Assembly (NCBI GenBank): GCA_035758845.1
Contig: DASTVZ010000021.1
Coordinates: forward strand, 26,108 to 90,107
Length of the DNA: 64,000 nt
Direction of reading: 5' to 3'
Origin: JALZOC01 sp035758845
GTDB lineage: Bacteria > Acidobacteriota > Vicinamibacteria > Vicinamibacterales > 2-12-FULL-66-21
Below the pieces are notes generated by a model. That model made no database searches, was not told the DNA's origin, and worked only from the letters and a program-made list of their open reading frames with translations. The translations under genes were made by a program, and so were the position numbers. Below, piece after piece: positions 16,713-24,204 of this stretch (position 1 is its first letter; each line of letters starts with the position of its first letter).

Positions 16713-17767
16713 CGATCGCCCACCCGACGCAAGGCGAGGCCAACCGCAACCGCCGCCGTCGGCGCGATCTCGGCCGCTGATTCAATCTGGAATTTCTTGG
16801 CGTCGAACCCGACACGCTTGAATGGATCGAGCCCTTCCACCGGGGCGTCGAAGCGATCGCTCAGTATCTCGGTGAAGCCTTCGGCCCGCGACGCCCCGCC
16901 GCTCAGCATGATTCGATCGATTCGGTCGGAGGAGGCGGTGGTCTTGAAGAAATCGAACGTCTTCTGAATCTCGAGCATCACGTTTTCGGTGACGGCACGA
17001 AGGACCGGCTTCGCGTCCTCGTACGTGACGCCATCGACGGGCATCCCGCGCTTCAACTGGTCCGCCAGATCGAACGGCAGGTTGAGTTCTTTCTGGAGCG
17101 CCTCGGTGTAAGCGTTGCCGCCGATGGAGATGTCGCGCGTGAATACCGACTGGTCGCCGTTGAGGATATTGATGTTCGTGGCGCTGGCGCCGGCATTGAG
17201 GAGCGCGACGATGGCGCCCGGCTCGATGCCGTAGTTCACCTCGTACGCGTTCTGAAGCGCGAACGCGTCGACATCGACGACCACCGCCGACCGGCCGGCC
17301 TGCGCGATCACACCGGTGTAGTCGGCAATCTTTTCTTTCTTGGCGGCCACCAGCAGCACGTCCATGGTCGCCTTGCCGCCGTCCCCCCCTTTATCGAGGA
17401 TCTGATAATCGAGATTGACGTCCTGAATGTCGAACGGGATGTACTGCTCGGCCTCCCAATAGATCGACTCGGCGAGCTCCCCCTCGGACATCTGAGGAAG
17501 CGTGATCTTCTTGACGATCACGGCGTTGCCTGAGAGAGACGCCGCAACGTCCTTGGTCTTGATGGCGCCACTGGTGAACAGGCGCCGAATGGCGTCGGCG
17601 ACTGCGCCGCCGTCAATGATGGCGCCGTCGACGATACTGTCGGGAGGGACAGCCTCGGAACCAAAGGCTGACACCTTGAAGGCTTTGCCAGCCGGCTTGA
17701 GTTCAACCGCTTTGACGGCGCTCGAACCGATATCCAGACCGACCAGAGATTTCGCTCTGCGAAACAC
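16709..17767 (-). CDS. pilM: Type IV pilus actin-like protein PilM
   Basis: PilM is a cytoplasmic actin/FtsA-like ATPase that docks on PilN and connects to the pilus motor. The 352-residue product begins with the phosphate-1 motif SLVGLDIGSSAVKAVEL and has a second actin-type loop (ALLNAGASATNINIL) and the adenosine motif IMLSGGASRAEGF. It is first in a five-gene pilMNOPQ run with four-base overlaps at most junctions. Prepilins, PilB/T motors and PilC are not in the window. A divergent intergenic region separates it from ribosomal genes. Confidence 0.95.
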   Translation of the reverse strand: MFRRAKSLVGLDIGSSAVKAVELKPAGKAFKVSAFGSEAVPPDSIVDGAIIDGGAVADAIRRLFTSGAIKTKDVAASLSGNAVIVKKITLPQMSEGELAESIYWEAEQYIPFDIQDVNLDYQILDKGGDGGKATMDVLLVAAKKEKIADYTGVIAQAGRSAVVVDVDAFALQNAYEVNYGIEPGAIVALLNAGASATNINILNGDQSVFTRDISIGGNAYTEALQKELNLPFDLADQLKRGMPVDGVTYEDAKPVLRAVTENVMLEIQKTFDFFKTTASSDRIDRIMLSGGASRAEGFTEILSDRFDAPVEGLDPFKRVGFDAKKFQIESAAEIAPTAAVAVGLALRRVGDR

Positions 17768-18206
17768 CGGCTATGTCCAATCCTGTGATCGACCCAACTG
17801 GTTATTGGAGAATCAGTTGCCGCTTTGAACCCGGGGGTGTGCCCCTTCGTTGAGGGTCACACGGATCCACGAATTCCAGCTCGTCTGGCTGATTTATCGG
17901 CACTTGAGGCGGCAAGCGCGATGCCACGGCGTCGCAGGTGATCAATTTCGGCAGAAACGGGCAATTCTGATATCAGGGCGCCCTCGCGCGAGGCGTCAGC
18001 GTGCCGATTTTTGTATGTGAGTAACAGAAATGTAATGCAGAATCTGCACACGTTGGCGTCAACCAGACTACTGCCCCGCTACCTTGACAACGACGCCAAA
18101 CGCCGGTATCCTTTTGGTTTGCCGTCCTTCGAACGAGGCTGACAGCCTCCATCTTGCTTCGGTGAGTCCGCCGGAGCCCCGGTGAAGGCCGCCGAAAGGG
18201 ATCTGA
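17768..18206. other. Divergent intergenic region between pilM and rplM
   Basis: This 439-bp gap must hold the pilM promoter (minus) and the rplM promoter (plus, annotated separately). A hairpin at 17837-17862 has 10-bp arms with one mismatch (GTGTG-C-CCCT against AGGG-T-CACAC); on the minus strand it would lie in the pilM leader. CAACTG and CAGTTG sites near 17800-17820 form a loose palindrome, and a TGCAGA/TCTGCA palindrome lies near 18035. I could not identify a convincing pilM -10/-35 pair, and no gene is visible. Confidence 0.6.
18084..18112 (+). promoter_or_regulatory. Sigma-70-type promoter for rplM-rpsI
   Basis: TTGACA at 18084-18089 and TATCCT at 18107-18112 are separated by exactly 17 bp, the best housekeeping promoter match I found in the window. 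Transcription would begin near 18119, leaving a leader of about 88 nt before rplM that could carry ribosomal-protein autoregulation; no known leader fold was identified. Confidence 0.75.
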
Positions 18207-18659
18207 ATGGGTTCGTTTGTCCCCACTGCCGGAAGTGTGCAGCGGCAGTGGCATGTTATCGACGCCGAGGAAATGGTGCTCGGCCGGGTGGCGACCGAAG
18301 CAGCGCGACTCCTCCAGGGAAAGCACAAGGCGATCTATACCCCTCATCTCGACACCGGGGATCACGTCGTCATCGTGAACGCCGCCAAGGTGCGGCTGAC
18401 GGGCCGGAAGGAAGAACAAAAGATCTACCGCTATCACAGCGGTTACGAGGGTGGTCTGCGCGAGGAGCGCGCCAAGGATGTTCGCCAGAAGAATCCGGTC
18501 CGCCTCGTCGAGGAGGCCGTCCGCGGCATGTTGCCGAAAACCAAGCTCGGCGAAGCGATGTGGCGAAAGCTGAAGGTGTACGCGGCTGGCGATCATCCGC
18601 ACGCGGCGCAGAAACCTACGGCGGTGAAGGTCAAGACAAACAAGCGCGAGGGCGTATAG
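18207..18659 (+). CDS. rplM: 50S ribosomal protein L13
   Basis: L13 is an early-assembly protein of the large ribosomal subunit. The 150-residue product has the L13 hallmarks: WHVIDAEEMVLGRVATEAARLL near the N-terminus, GDHVVIVNAAKVRLTGRKEEQK, and VRGMLPKTKLGEAMWRKLKVYAGD-type sequence ending in HPHAAQKP. A purine-rich GAAAGGGAT lies about six bases before ATG 18207. A clear promoter lies upstream, and rpsI follows after two bases, the universal L13-S9 pairing. Confidence 0.97.
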   Translation: MGSFVPTAGSVQRQWHVIDAEEMVLGRVATEAARLLQGKHKAIYTPHLDTGDHVVIVNAAKVRLTGRKEEQKIYRYHSGYEGGLREERAKDVRQKNPVRLVEEAVRGMLPKTKLGEAMWRKLKVYAAGDHPHAAQKPTAVKVKTNKREGV

Positions 18660-18661
18660 AC

Positions 18662-19054
18662 GTGGCAGGGATTCAGTATTACGGCACTGGCCGACGCAAG
18701 ACTTCAACCGCGCGCGTGTTCCTCCGGCCAGGTTCCGGTGGAATGGTGGTCAACAGGAAACCGATCGAACAGGCCTTTCCGACCGAAGCGCTCCGCACCC
18801 AGATCAAGCAACCGTTGGCGGTGACCGAAACGGCCGATAAGTTCGATGTGCTCGCCACGATTAGCGGCGGCGGCATCGCCGGCCAGGCCGGTGCGCTGCG
18901 CCTGGGTATCGCGCGGGCGCTTGTCGAATACAACGTCGAGCTGCGGCAGCGGCTCAAGAAGTCTGGCTTTTTGACCCGCGATGCGCGGATCAAAGAGCGG
19001 AAAAAGTACGGACAAAAGGGAGCGCGTAAACGCTTCCAGTTCAGTAAGCGTTAG
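18662..19054 (+). CDS. rpsI: 30S ribosomal protein S9
   Basis: S9 has a long C-terminal tail that reaches the P-site tRNA. GTG at 18662 is the start, giving (M)AGIQYYGTGRRKTSTARVFLRPG, the standard S9 N-terminus. The 130-residue product ends in KKYGQKGARKRFQFSKR, the conserved basic tail with terminal SKR. A longer frame open upstream overlaps rplM and is not real coding. The GAGGGC in the rplM tail can act as its ribosome binding site. Confidence 0.97.
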   Translation: MAGIQYYGTGRRKTSTARVFLRPGSGGMVVNRKPIEQAFPTEALRTQIKQPLAVTETADKFDVLATISGGGIAGQAGALRLGIARALVEYNVELRQRLKKSGFLTRDARIKERKKYGQKGARKRFQFSKR

Positions 19055-19065
19055 TTCTTGCAGCA

Positions 19066-19121
19066 TCAGCCGTCAGCCGTCAGCCGTGAGAGCTGGGCTG
19101 AACGCTGGTAGCTGACAGCTG
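19066..19121. repeat. Inverted heptad array, TCAGCCG unit
   Basis: Three TCAGCCG units (19066-19087) face AGCTGAC-type units (19094-19121) in the opposite orientation, so the transcript between rpsI and rpsB could fold into an imperfect hairpin. The unit differs from the ATTGCTG arrays, but the 7-bp period is the same. Confidence 0.65.
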
Positions 19122-19142
19122 AAGGTTCTTTATGGAGGCAAT

Positions 19143-19940
19143 TTGACCGGCATCGCGTTGAAGGATCTGCTCGAAGCGGGGGTGCACTTCGGACACCAGA
19201 CGAAGCGCTGGAACCCGAAGATGAAGCCATTCATCTTTGGCGAGCGAAACGGAATCTACATCATCGACCTCGCAAAGACCGCAAAGCTGTTCCGCGATGC
19301 CGAGCAGTTCGTCTCGAACCTGGCGGCGGATGGACGGACGGTACTTTTCGTTGGAACGAAGCGCCAGGCGCAGGATGCCATTGCCGAGGAGGCGGCGCGA
19401 AGCCAGATGTTCTTCGTCAACCAGCGCTGGCTCGGCGGGCTGCTGACCAACTTCTCCACTATCCAGCGTAGCCTCGCGCGACTCCGTGATCTTGAAGCGA
19501 TGGAGACCGACGGCCGGTACGAATCGCTTTCGAAGAAGGAGATCGCGCAGCTCGAGAAAGAGAAGCGGAAGCTTCAGAAGAACCTCGAGGGCATCCGGCA
19601 CATGGCGCGGCTGCCCGACGCGCTCTTCGTCGTGGACACGCGGAAGGAAAAGATTGCCGTTGACGAGGCGCGCAAGCTGAAGATCCCGGTCATCGGCGTC
19701 GTCGACACCAATTGTGATCCGGACGAAGTCGACTACGTGATCCCAGGCAACGACGATGCGCTGCGCGCGATTCGGCTGTTCGCCTCTCGCATTGCTGACG
19801 CGATCGTCGCCGGCAGGAGCATTCGTGAGTCTGCTCAGGCTGACGAAGGCGGCGACGGCGAAGGCGACGACCGTGCCCGGCGCGGCCGCGGCAACCGTCT
19901 GACTCGCCCTGAGCAGGCGACGTCCCCGGCGTCGGTGTAA
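19143..19940 (+). CDS. rpsB: 30S ribosomal protein S2
   Basis: S2 binds late on the 30S subunit and is needed for S1 recruitment. Translation starts at TTG 19143, four bases after a GGAGG; an ATG at 19132 hits a stop at once. The protein opens (M)TGIALKDLLEAGVHFGHQTKRWNPKM and contains FFVNQRWLGGLLTNFSTI and PDALFVVDTRKEKIAVDEARKL, all diagnostic. Residues 235-265 form a charged, low-complexity tail (GGDGEGDDRARRGRG) beyond the usual core. The rpsB-tsf order is standard, but an apparent terminator lies between them. Confidence 0.97.
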   Translation: MTGIALKDLLEAGVHFGHQTKRWNPKMKPFIFGERNGIYIIDLAKTAKLFRDAEQFVSNLAADGRTVLFVGTKRQAQDAIAEEAARSQMFFVNQRWLGGLLTNFSTIQRSLARLRDLEAMETDGRYESLSKKEIAQLEKEKRKLQKNLEGIRHMARLPDALFVVDTRKEKIAVDEARKLKIPVIGVVDTNCDPDEVDYVIPGNDDALRAIRLFASRIADAIVAGRSIRESAQADEGGDGEGDDRARRGRGNRLTRPEQATSPASV

Positions 19941-19941
19941 G

Positions 19942-19992
19942 AAACCCGTCTCGGTTTTTTTTGCGCCGGCCCGCTTTGAGGCCGGCGTTGTT
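19942..19992 (+). terminator. rpsB terminator and following hairpin
   Basis: Just after the rpsB stop, AAACC(C)G and CGGTTT can pair around a three-base loop with one bulged C, followed by eight Ts: a weak but recognisable intrinsic terminator. Directly behind it, CGCCGGCC (19964-19971) and GGCCGGCG (19980-19987) form a perfect 8-bp stem followed by TTGTT. Together they probably attenuate read-through into tsf, setting the S2:EF-Ts ratio. The stem of the first hairpin is short, so strength is uncertain. Confidence 0.55.
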
Positions 19993-20028
19993 ATGTACGG
20001 TTTCAGTTCTACATTCGGAGAGTGAGCC

Positions 20029-20649
20029 ATGACGGAGACTCAGCAAATGCCAGAGATTAACGCCGCCCTCGTGAAGAAGCTCCGCGACGCCACAGGCGCC
20101 GGGATGATGGAATGCAAGGCCGCCCTGACCGAAGCGAAAGGCGATCTCGAAGCGGCCACGACAATTCTCCGCAAGCGGGGTCTTGCGCAGGCGACCAAGA
20201 AGGCGGGACGTTCCACCAACGAAGGGCTGATCGGCAGCTACATTCATATGGGCGGCAAGATCGGCGTGCTGGTGGAAGTGAACTGCGAATCTGATTTCGT
20301 CGCGCGCACTGACGACTTCCAGGCGCTGGCGCGAGAGATCGCCATGCACATCGCGGCCGCGAGCCCGCAGTACGTGCGTCGCGAGGAAGTCCCGGCGGGC
20401 GTGCTCGATAGCGAGCGCGGGATCTATCGCGGGCAGATGGAAGGACAAAACAAGCCCGCCGCGGTGATCGACAAGATCGTCGAAGGTAAACTGAGTAGCT
20501 TCTTCGAGCAGGTGTGCCTGCTCGATCAGCCCTCTATTCGTGATCCGAAGATGACGATTGGCCAGGTCGTGCAAGCGGCAATCGCGAAGCTCGGGGAGAA
20601 CATCTCGATTGCGCGGTTCGTGCGATTCAAGCTTGGGGAAAGCGCGTAA
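20029..20649 (+). CDS. tsf: Elongation factor Ts (short form)
   Basis: EF-Ts recycles EF-Tu-GDP to EF-Tu-GTP. The N-terminal UBA-like domain and TDFVAR-type core are clear: LVKKLRDATGAGMMECKAAL, then GRSTNEGLIGSYIHMGGKIGVLVEVNCESDFVARTDDF. At 206 residues it is shorter than E. coli EF-Ts (283); it matches the short class found in some thermophiles and chloroplast-like lineages, which lacks part of the dimerisation region. ATG 20029 follows a GGAGAGTGAG purine stretch. A large inverted heptad array follows. Confidence 0.95.
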   Translation: MTETQQMPEINAALVKKLRDATGAGMMECKAALTEAKGDLEAATTILRKRGLAQATKKAGRSTNEGLIGSYIHMGGKIGVLVEVNCESDFVARTDDFQALAREIAMHIAAASPQYVRREEVPAGVLDSERGIYRGQMEGQNKPAAVIDKIVEGKLSSFFEQVCLLDQPSIRDPKMTIGQVVQAAIAKLGENISIARFVRFKLGESA

Positions 20650-20651
20650 TA

Positions 20652-20839
20652 CTTGTCGGTTTTTGGTTTTCGGTTTTTAGTTTTGCGTTTTGGGTTTTGG
20701 GTTTTGGTTCGGTGTTTGTGGTTGTCGGTTGTTCGTAATTCGGTTCCGACGACGCAGACAACCAAGAACCAAGAACCGCGGAACCAGAACTGAGAAGCAA
20801 AAACTGAGAACCAAAGACCAGAAACCAAAAACCGACAAG
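20652..20839. repeat. Large inverted heptad array (GGTTTTN / ACCAAGA)
   Basis: The left half reads GGTTTTT, GGTTTTC, GGTTTTT, AGTTTTG, CGTTTTG, GGTTTTG in strict 7-bp steps. The right half reads ACCAAGA, ACCAAGA and onward to ACCAAAA, ACCGACA. The outermost 18 bases (20652-20669) are exactly complementary to 20822-20839. The whole 188 bp fills most of the tsf-pyrH gap and would form a long cruciform or hairpin. Confidence 0.85.
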
Positions 20840-20861
20840 AAATGCAACCCGTTCCCATTGC

Positions 20862-20867
20862 TATAAT
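20862..20867 (+). promoter_or_regulatory. TATAAT -10 element nine bases before pyrH
   Basis: A consensus TATAAT ends nine bases before the pyrH ATG at 20877. With normal -10 to +1 spacing, transcription would start zero to three bases before the start codon, giving a leaderless or nearly leaderless mRNA. The -35 region (about 20839-20844) is poor. No Shine-Dalgarno sequence is present other than within the -10 to ATG interval. Confidence 0.55.
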
Positions 20868-20876
20868 CGGCGGAAT

Positions 20877-21590
20877 ATGTCTCCCGCCTACCGCCGTGTC
20901 CTGCTGAAGCTCTCCGGCGAGGCCCTGATGGGCGAACAGCAGTTCGGGATTGATCCCAATGTCACGACGCAGATCGCCAAGGACATTTTCGAAATCCAGC
21001 AGCTGGGCGTGCAGACCGGGATCGTGATTGGCGGGGGAAATCTCTTTCGCGGATTGGCCGCAAGCGCGCGCGGAATGGATCGGGCGACGGCCGACTACAT
21101 GGGCATGCTCGCGACGGTGATCAACGCGCTGGCGCTGCAGGACGCGCTCGAGCATGCCGGCGTCAACACCCGTGTCGCAACCGCGATTGAGATGCGAGCC
21201 GTCGCCGAACCATTCATCCGCCGGCGCGCCGTCCGCCACATGGAAAAGGGGCGCGTCGTCGTGTTTGCAGCCGGCACCGGCAATCCCTACTTCACCACGG
21301 ATACCGCGGCGGCTCTTCGCGCGATGGAGATGAAAGCCGACGTCATTCTGAAGGGAACAAAAGTCGACGGCATCTATACTGCCGACCCGATGCTCGATCC
21401 CAACGCGACGAAGTTCAGCGAAATTTCCTATCTCAAGGTGCTCGAGCGCGGCCTGAAGGTCATGGATGCGACGGCGATCTCTCTCTGCATGGATAACAAG
21501 TTGCCGATTGTCGTGTTCAATCTTCGAACCGCTGGAAACCTTCGCCGCGTGATTGCCGGCGAACCGGTCGGAACCACCGTCACGGCATAG
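20877..21590 (+). CDS. pyrH: UMP kinase
   Basis: PyrH phosphorylates UMP to UDP in pyrimidine nucleotide synthesis, acting as a hexamer. The 237 residues carry the amino-acid-kinase fold: RVLLKLSGEALMGEQQFGID, the glycine-rich GIVIGGGNLFRG, MDRATADYMGMLATVINALAL, and FTTDTAAALRAMEMKADVILKGTKVDGIY. All residues of the bacterial UMP-binding motif seem intact. It is followed by frr after ten bases, the usual tsf-pyrH-frr order. Confidence 0.96.
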   Translation: MSPAYRRVLLKLSGEALMGEQQFGIDPNVTTQIAKDIFEIQQLGVQTGIVIGGGNLFRGLAASARGMDRATADYMGMLATVINALALQDALEHAGVNTRVATAIEMRAVAEPFIRRRAVRHMEKGRVVVFAAGTGNPYFTTDTAAALRAMEMKADVILKGTKVDGIYTADPMLDPNATKFSEISYLKVLERGLKVMDATAISLCMDNKLPIVVFNLRTAGNLRRVIAGEPVGTTVTA

Positions 21591-21600
21591 AGGGACTGTT

Positions 21601-22170
21601 ATGGACGTGAAGGATCTGAAAGGCCTTTTCGCAGAAGCCAAAAAGCGGATGGACGCGCAGATCGAGCATGTGAAGCGCGAACTTGGCGGCGTCCGTACGG
21701 GACGTGCGTCGGTGACGATTCTCGATAGTGTTCACGTCGAGGCCTACGGCTCGTCGATGCCGTTGAATCAGGTCGCTTCGCTCTCGATTCCAGAGCCGAC
21801 CCTCATCGTCGCCCAGCCGTTCGACCCGTCGCTCATGGGCGCGGTGGAGAAAGCTATTCGATCCTCAAACCTTGGGTTGAATCCCACCAACGACGGAAAG
21901 GTCGTCCGCATCCCGATTCCGACATTGACCGACGAGCGCCGGAAGGAACTCTCAAAACTCGTGCACAAGCACGCCGAAGACGGCCGCAATGGCGTGCGCC
22001 AGGTCCGCCGCGACGCCAATGATCGGTTGAAGAAACTGCTCAAGGATCACAGCATCTCCGAGGACGATGAACGGCGAGGACTTGACGAGGTCCAGAAGAT
22101 GACCGATCAGCACATCGCCGTCATCGACGATCTGCAGAAGAAGAAAGACGGGGAACTGTTAAACCGGTGA
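21601..22170 (+). CDS. frr: Ribosome recycling factor
   Basis: RRF with EF-G splits post-termination ribosomes. ATG at 21601 gives MDVKDLKGLFAEAKKRM and a 189-residue protein of normal length; the open frame extends 16 codons upstream into pyrH and is not used. Conserved parts are LGGVRTGRASVTILDSVHVEAYG, PLNQVASLSIPEPTLIVAQPFD, IPIPTLTDERRKEL and the C-terminal helix to DELL-type DGELLNR. AGAGGGAC lies before the start. An inverted heptad array follows the stop directly. Confidence 0.96.
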   Translation: MDVKDLKGLFAEAKKRMDAQIEHVKRELGGVRTGRASVTILDSVHVEAYGSSMPLNQVASLSIPEPTLIVAQPFDPSLMGAVEKAIRSSNLGLNPTNDGKVVRIPIPTLTDERRKELSKLVHKHAEDGRNGVRQVRRDANDRLKKLLKDHSISEDDERRGLDEVQKMTDQHIAVIDDLQKKKDGELLNR

Positions 22171-22172
22171 TA

Positions 22173-22332
22173 TTGGATTGTTGATTGTGGATTGCAGATT
22201 CGAGGGATTGTTGATTTGTGATTGAGATTTGGGAATGTTGATTGCGGCAGCTGCCTCAATCCGCAACCCGGCACTCTCAATCTCACATCGACACGCTCCA
22301 AAATCTGCAATCGGCAATCGGCAATCAACAAT
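22173..22332. repeat. Inverted heptad array, GATTGTT / CAATCGG units
   Basis: The left part (22173-22250) holds repeated GGATTGT/TGATTGT/GGATTGC units, partly decayed. The right part (22305-22332) holds CAATCGG, CAATCGG, CAATCAA in the opposite orientation. Between them lies about 55 bp that includes a TTGCGG/CCGCAA pair. The arrangement is the same as around the S23-family pseudogene but without a gene in the middle. The right end nearly touches the start of the threonine synthase gene. Confidence 0.75.
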
Positions 22333-22340
22333 GCTGCTCC

Positions 22341-23507
22341 GTGTCATTTTTCTCTCATCTCGAATGCAGCGTCCCCTGTGGCGCTGGCCCGCTCGATCCC
22401 CGCCGCGAGCATCATCTCTGTCAATGCGGCGCGCCATTGCTCGTCCGCTACGATCTCGATCGTGCGCGTCGCTGGACGCGCGACACGCTCGCGGGACGCG
22501 CAGCCAACATGTGGCGCTACCGGGAACTGATGCCGCTCTTCGACGGCGAGGAGCCGCTGACACTTGGCGAAGGGTGGACGCCGCTTATTCACGCGTCGCG
22601 TCTCGGCGCGGATCTTGGGCTCGAGCGTTTGTTCGTCAAAGACGAATCCCTCAACCCCACGAATTCATTCAAGGCGCGGGGACTCTCGGCCGCAGTGACC
22701 CGTGCGAAATACCTCGGGGCGACGATTCTCTCGGTGCCGTCTGCCGGCAACGCCGCCAATGCGATGGCTGCGTACGCGGCGGCCGCGGGAATCGAGGCGA
22801 AGGTCTTCATGCCGCGGGACGTCAAGCGGCCGTTCGTCCAGGAATGCGAGTTGTACGGCGCGGAAGTGAATCTGGTCGATGGCTTGATCACCGACGCCGG
22901 CAGAATCGCCGCCGAGCGTGGAAAACCCCTGGGGTGGTACGACGTCTCAACGTTGAAGGAGCCGTACCGCATCGAAGGAAAAAAGACGATGGCGTACGAG
23001 CTGGGGGAACAGCTCGGATGGAATTTCCCCGACTGGATCGTTTATCCGACCGGCGGCGGCACCGGAATGGTCGGCATGTGGAAAGCCTTTGACGAGATGG
23101 AACGGCTCGGATGGAAACCGATCGGGAGTCGTCCCAAAATGGTTTCGGTTCAGGCCGAGCACTGCGCGCCGATCGTGCGCGCGTTCGAGCAGGGAGACGA
23201 GCGGTCCGAAATGTGGGTGAACGCGAAAACGATCGCCGACGGGCTACGTGTGCCGAAGGCGGTGGGCGACTTTCTCGTATTGCGGGCGGTGCGCGAAAGC
23301 GGTGGCACTGCGATCGCGGTTTCAGATCCGGACATGGTCTCGGGGATGCGCGCGCTTGGACGTCGCGAAGGGATTAGCGCTGCGCCCGAAGGTGGCGCCG
23401 CTCTTCACGCCGTCAGAGTGCTGATCACGGAAGGACGCATCAAGCCCACGGATACGATCGTCGTGTTCAATACGGGCGGCGCGTTGAAGTATCTCGACGT
23501 GCTATGA
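22341..23507 (+). CDS. thrC: Threonine synthase
   Basis: This PLP enzyme converts O-phosphohomoserine to threonine. GTG at 22341 gives (M)SFFSHLECSVPCG, a zinc-knuckle-like N-terminus (Cys pairs LEC..PCG and CQCG) seen in one class of threonine synthases; the frame is open upstream only through repeat DNA. The PLP lysine lies in NPTNSFKARG, the phosphate cradle in PTGGGTGMVGMW, and the chain ends with FNTGGALKYLDVL. About 388 residues, a normal size. No ribosome binding site is evident, and the heptad array ends eight bases before the start. Confidence 0.92.
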   Translation: MSFFSHLECSVPCGAGPLDPRREHHLCQCGAPLLVRYDLDRARRWTRDTLAGRAANMWRYRELMPLFDGEEPLTLGEGWTPLIHASRLGADLGLERLFVKDESLNPTNSFKARGLSAAVTRAKYLGATILSVPSAGNAANAMAAYAAAAGIEAKVFMPRDVKRPFVQECELYGAEVNLVDGLITDAGRIAAERGKPLGWYDVSTLKEPYRIEGKKTMAYELGEQLGWNFPDWIVYPTGGGTGMVGMWKAFDEMERLGWKPIGSRPKMVSVQAEHCAPIVRAFEQGDERSEMWVNAKTIADGLRVPKAVGDFLVLRAVRESGGTAIAVSDPDMVSGMRALGRREGISAAPEGGAALHAVRVLITEGRIKPTDTIVVFNTGGALKYLDVL

Positions 23508-23593
23508 GATTCCGCCGACATGGTAGAATTGAGATTCGTGTCCAGTCGCAAGGTCTTCGCCAAGCGGTTGCGTGCGAAACCATCATCAAATCA

Positions 23594-23669
23594 GGGCGCG
23601 TAGCTCAGCTGGGAGAGCGCTGCGTTCGCAATGCAGAGGTCGCGAGTTCGATCCTCGCCGTGTCCACCA
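23594..23669 (+). tRNA. tRNA-Ala (anticodon CGC)
   Basis: A complete 76-nt cloverleaf: acceptor arm GGGCGCG paired with CGTGTCC including the G3-U70 wobble that specifies alanyl-tRNA synthetase, D-arm GCTC/GAGC, anticodon arm CTGCG-TTCGCAA-TGCAG with anticodon CGC, T-arm GCGAG-TTCGATC-CTCGC, and an encoded CCA end. It reads GCG codons. A TAGAAT hexamer at 23524-23529 may be its -10 element. Confidence 0.97.
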
Positions 23670-23675
23670 ATTTCC

Positions 23676-23700
23676 CTCACGCTTGACAACGATGCGTGAG
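23676..23700 (+). terminator. Hairpin after tRNA-Ala
   Basis: CTCACGC and GCGTGAG form a perfect 7-bp stem seven bases after the tRNA CCA end, with an 11-base loop. No T-run follows, so termination or 3'-end processing is only plausible. Confidence 0.4.
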
Positions 23701-23797
23701 CTACGGTTGGCAAGCCAAGCGAAGGTTTGTCCGCCGCACTGTGAAGCAGCGAAGGCGGACTACTAATACGCTTCACCTCGCCGAGTAGCCCCGGCTC
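23701..23797. other. Short intergenic stretch with GCGAAGG repeat-like text
   Basis: Two related blocks (AGCGAAGGTTTGTCCGCC and AGCGAAGGCGGAC) occur here. The GCGAAGGCGGA string also appears within the palindromic repeat elements at 40008 and 54884, so this may be a decayed fragment of that family. No gene is visible. Confidence 0.4.
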
Positions 23798-24028
23798 TCA
23801 TCCGCCTCCACGGCGCAGACGCATCGCTTCAACCAGTCCACGCAGCGCCTGCGCTGCGACAGCATGCGCGAGCGCGAGTCGTCCGAGCTCCTCGAGATCG
23901 TCGGTGGCGATGTCAGAGTCCGGCTCAATGTCCATCACCTTCGACTGGATCCCCTCCAGCGCCCGCGCGGTCTCCAGCGTCCCGAGAAGCGACGCCTGCA
24001 AGGCTCGGATTTCGTTGCTGGCCGTCAT
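23798..24028 (-). CDS. Small helical protein of unknown function
   Basis: A 76-residue product from ATG about 24028 (a GTG two codons upstream is possible). It is almost entirely alpha-helix-prone and amphipathic (EIRALQASLLGTLETARALEGI and LEELGRLALAHAVAAQALRGLVEAM), without Cys, signal peptide or membrane segment. It may form a small coiled-coil or helical-bundle oligomer. No family is recognised. It is divergent from the pseudokinase gene. Amphipathic composition and normal codon use support it as coding, but no homology can be claimed. Confidence 0.5.
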   Translation of the reverse strand: MTASNEIRALQASLLGTLETARALEGIQSKVMDIEPDSDIATDDLEELGRLALAHAVAAQALRGLVEAMRLRRGGG

Positions 24029-24204
24029 GATCACTCAATTTACCGCAATTACAGGAGTGCAATCCGGCGTTACATTTTCGTGCACATTGACAGAACTCGT
24101 CGTTTGACGACAGCAAACGTGTGCTGTTTGCCGCCCGATTCGAGCCGGGACGCCGCACACATTGCTGTGGAGCGGAGGTTGCACGCCCGTGGTCTGTTCC
24201 GAAA

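Noticed and set aside
18182..18661. N-terminal extension of the rpsI frame across rplM
   Set aside because: The S9 start is GTG 18662; the upstream part is rplM DNA read in a different frame.
20652..20839. CRISPR array
   Set aside because: Repeats are 7 bp and contiguous without spacers, and no cas genes are present; it is a period-7 inverted array.
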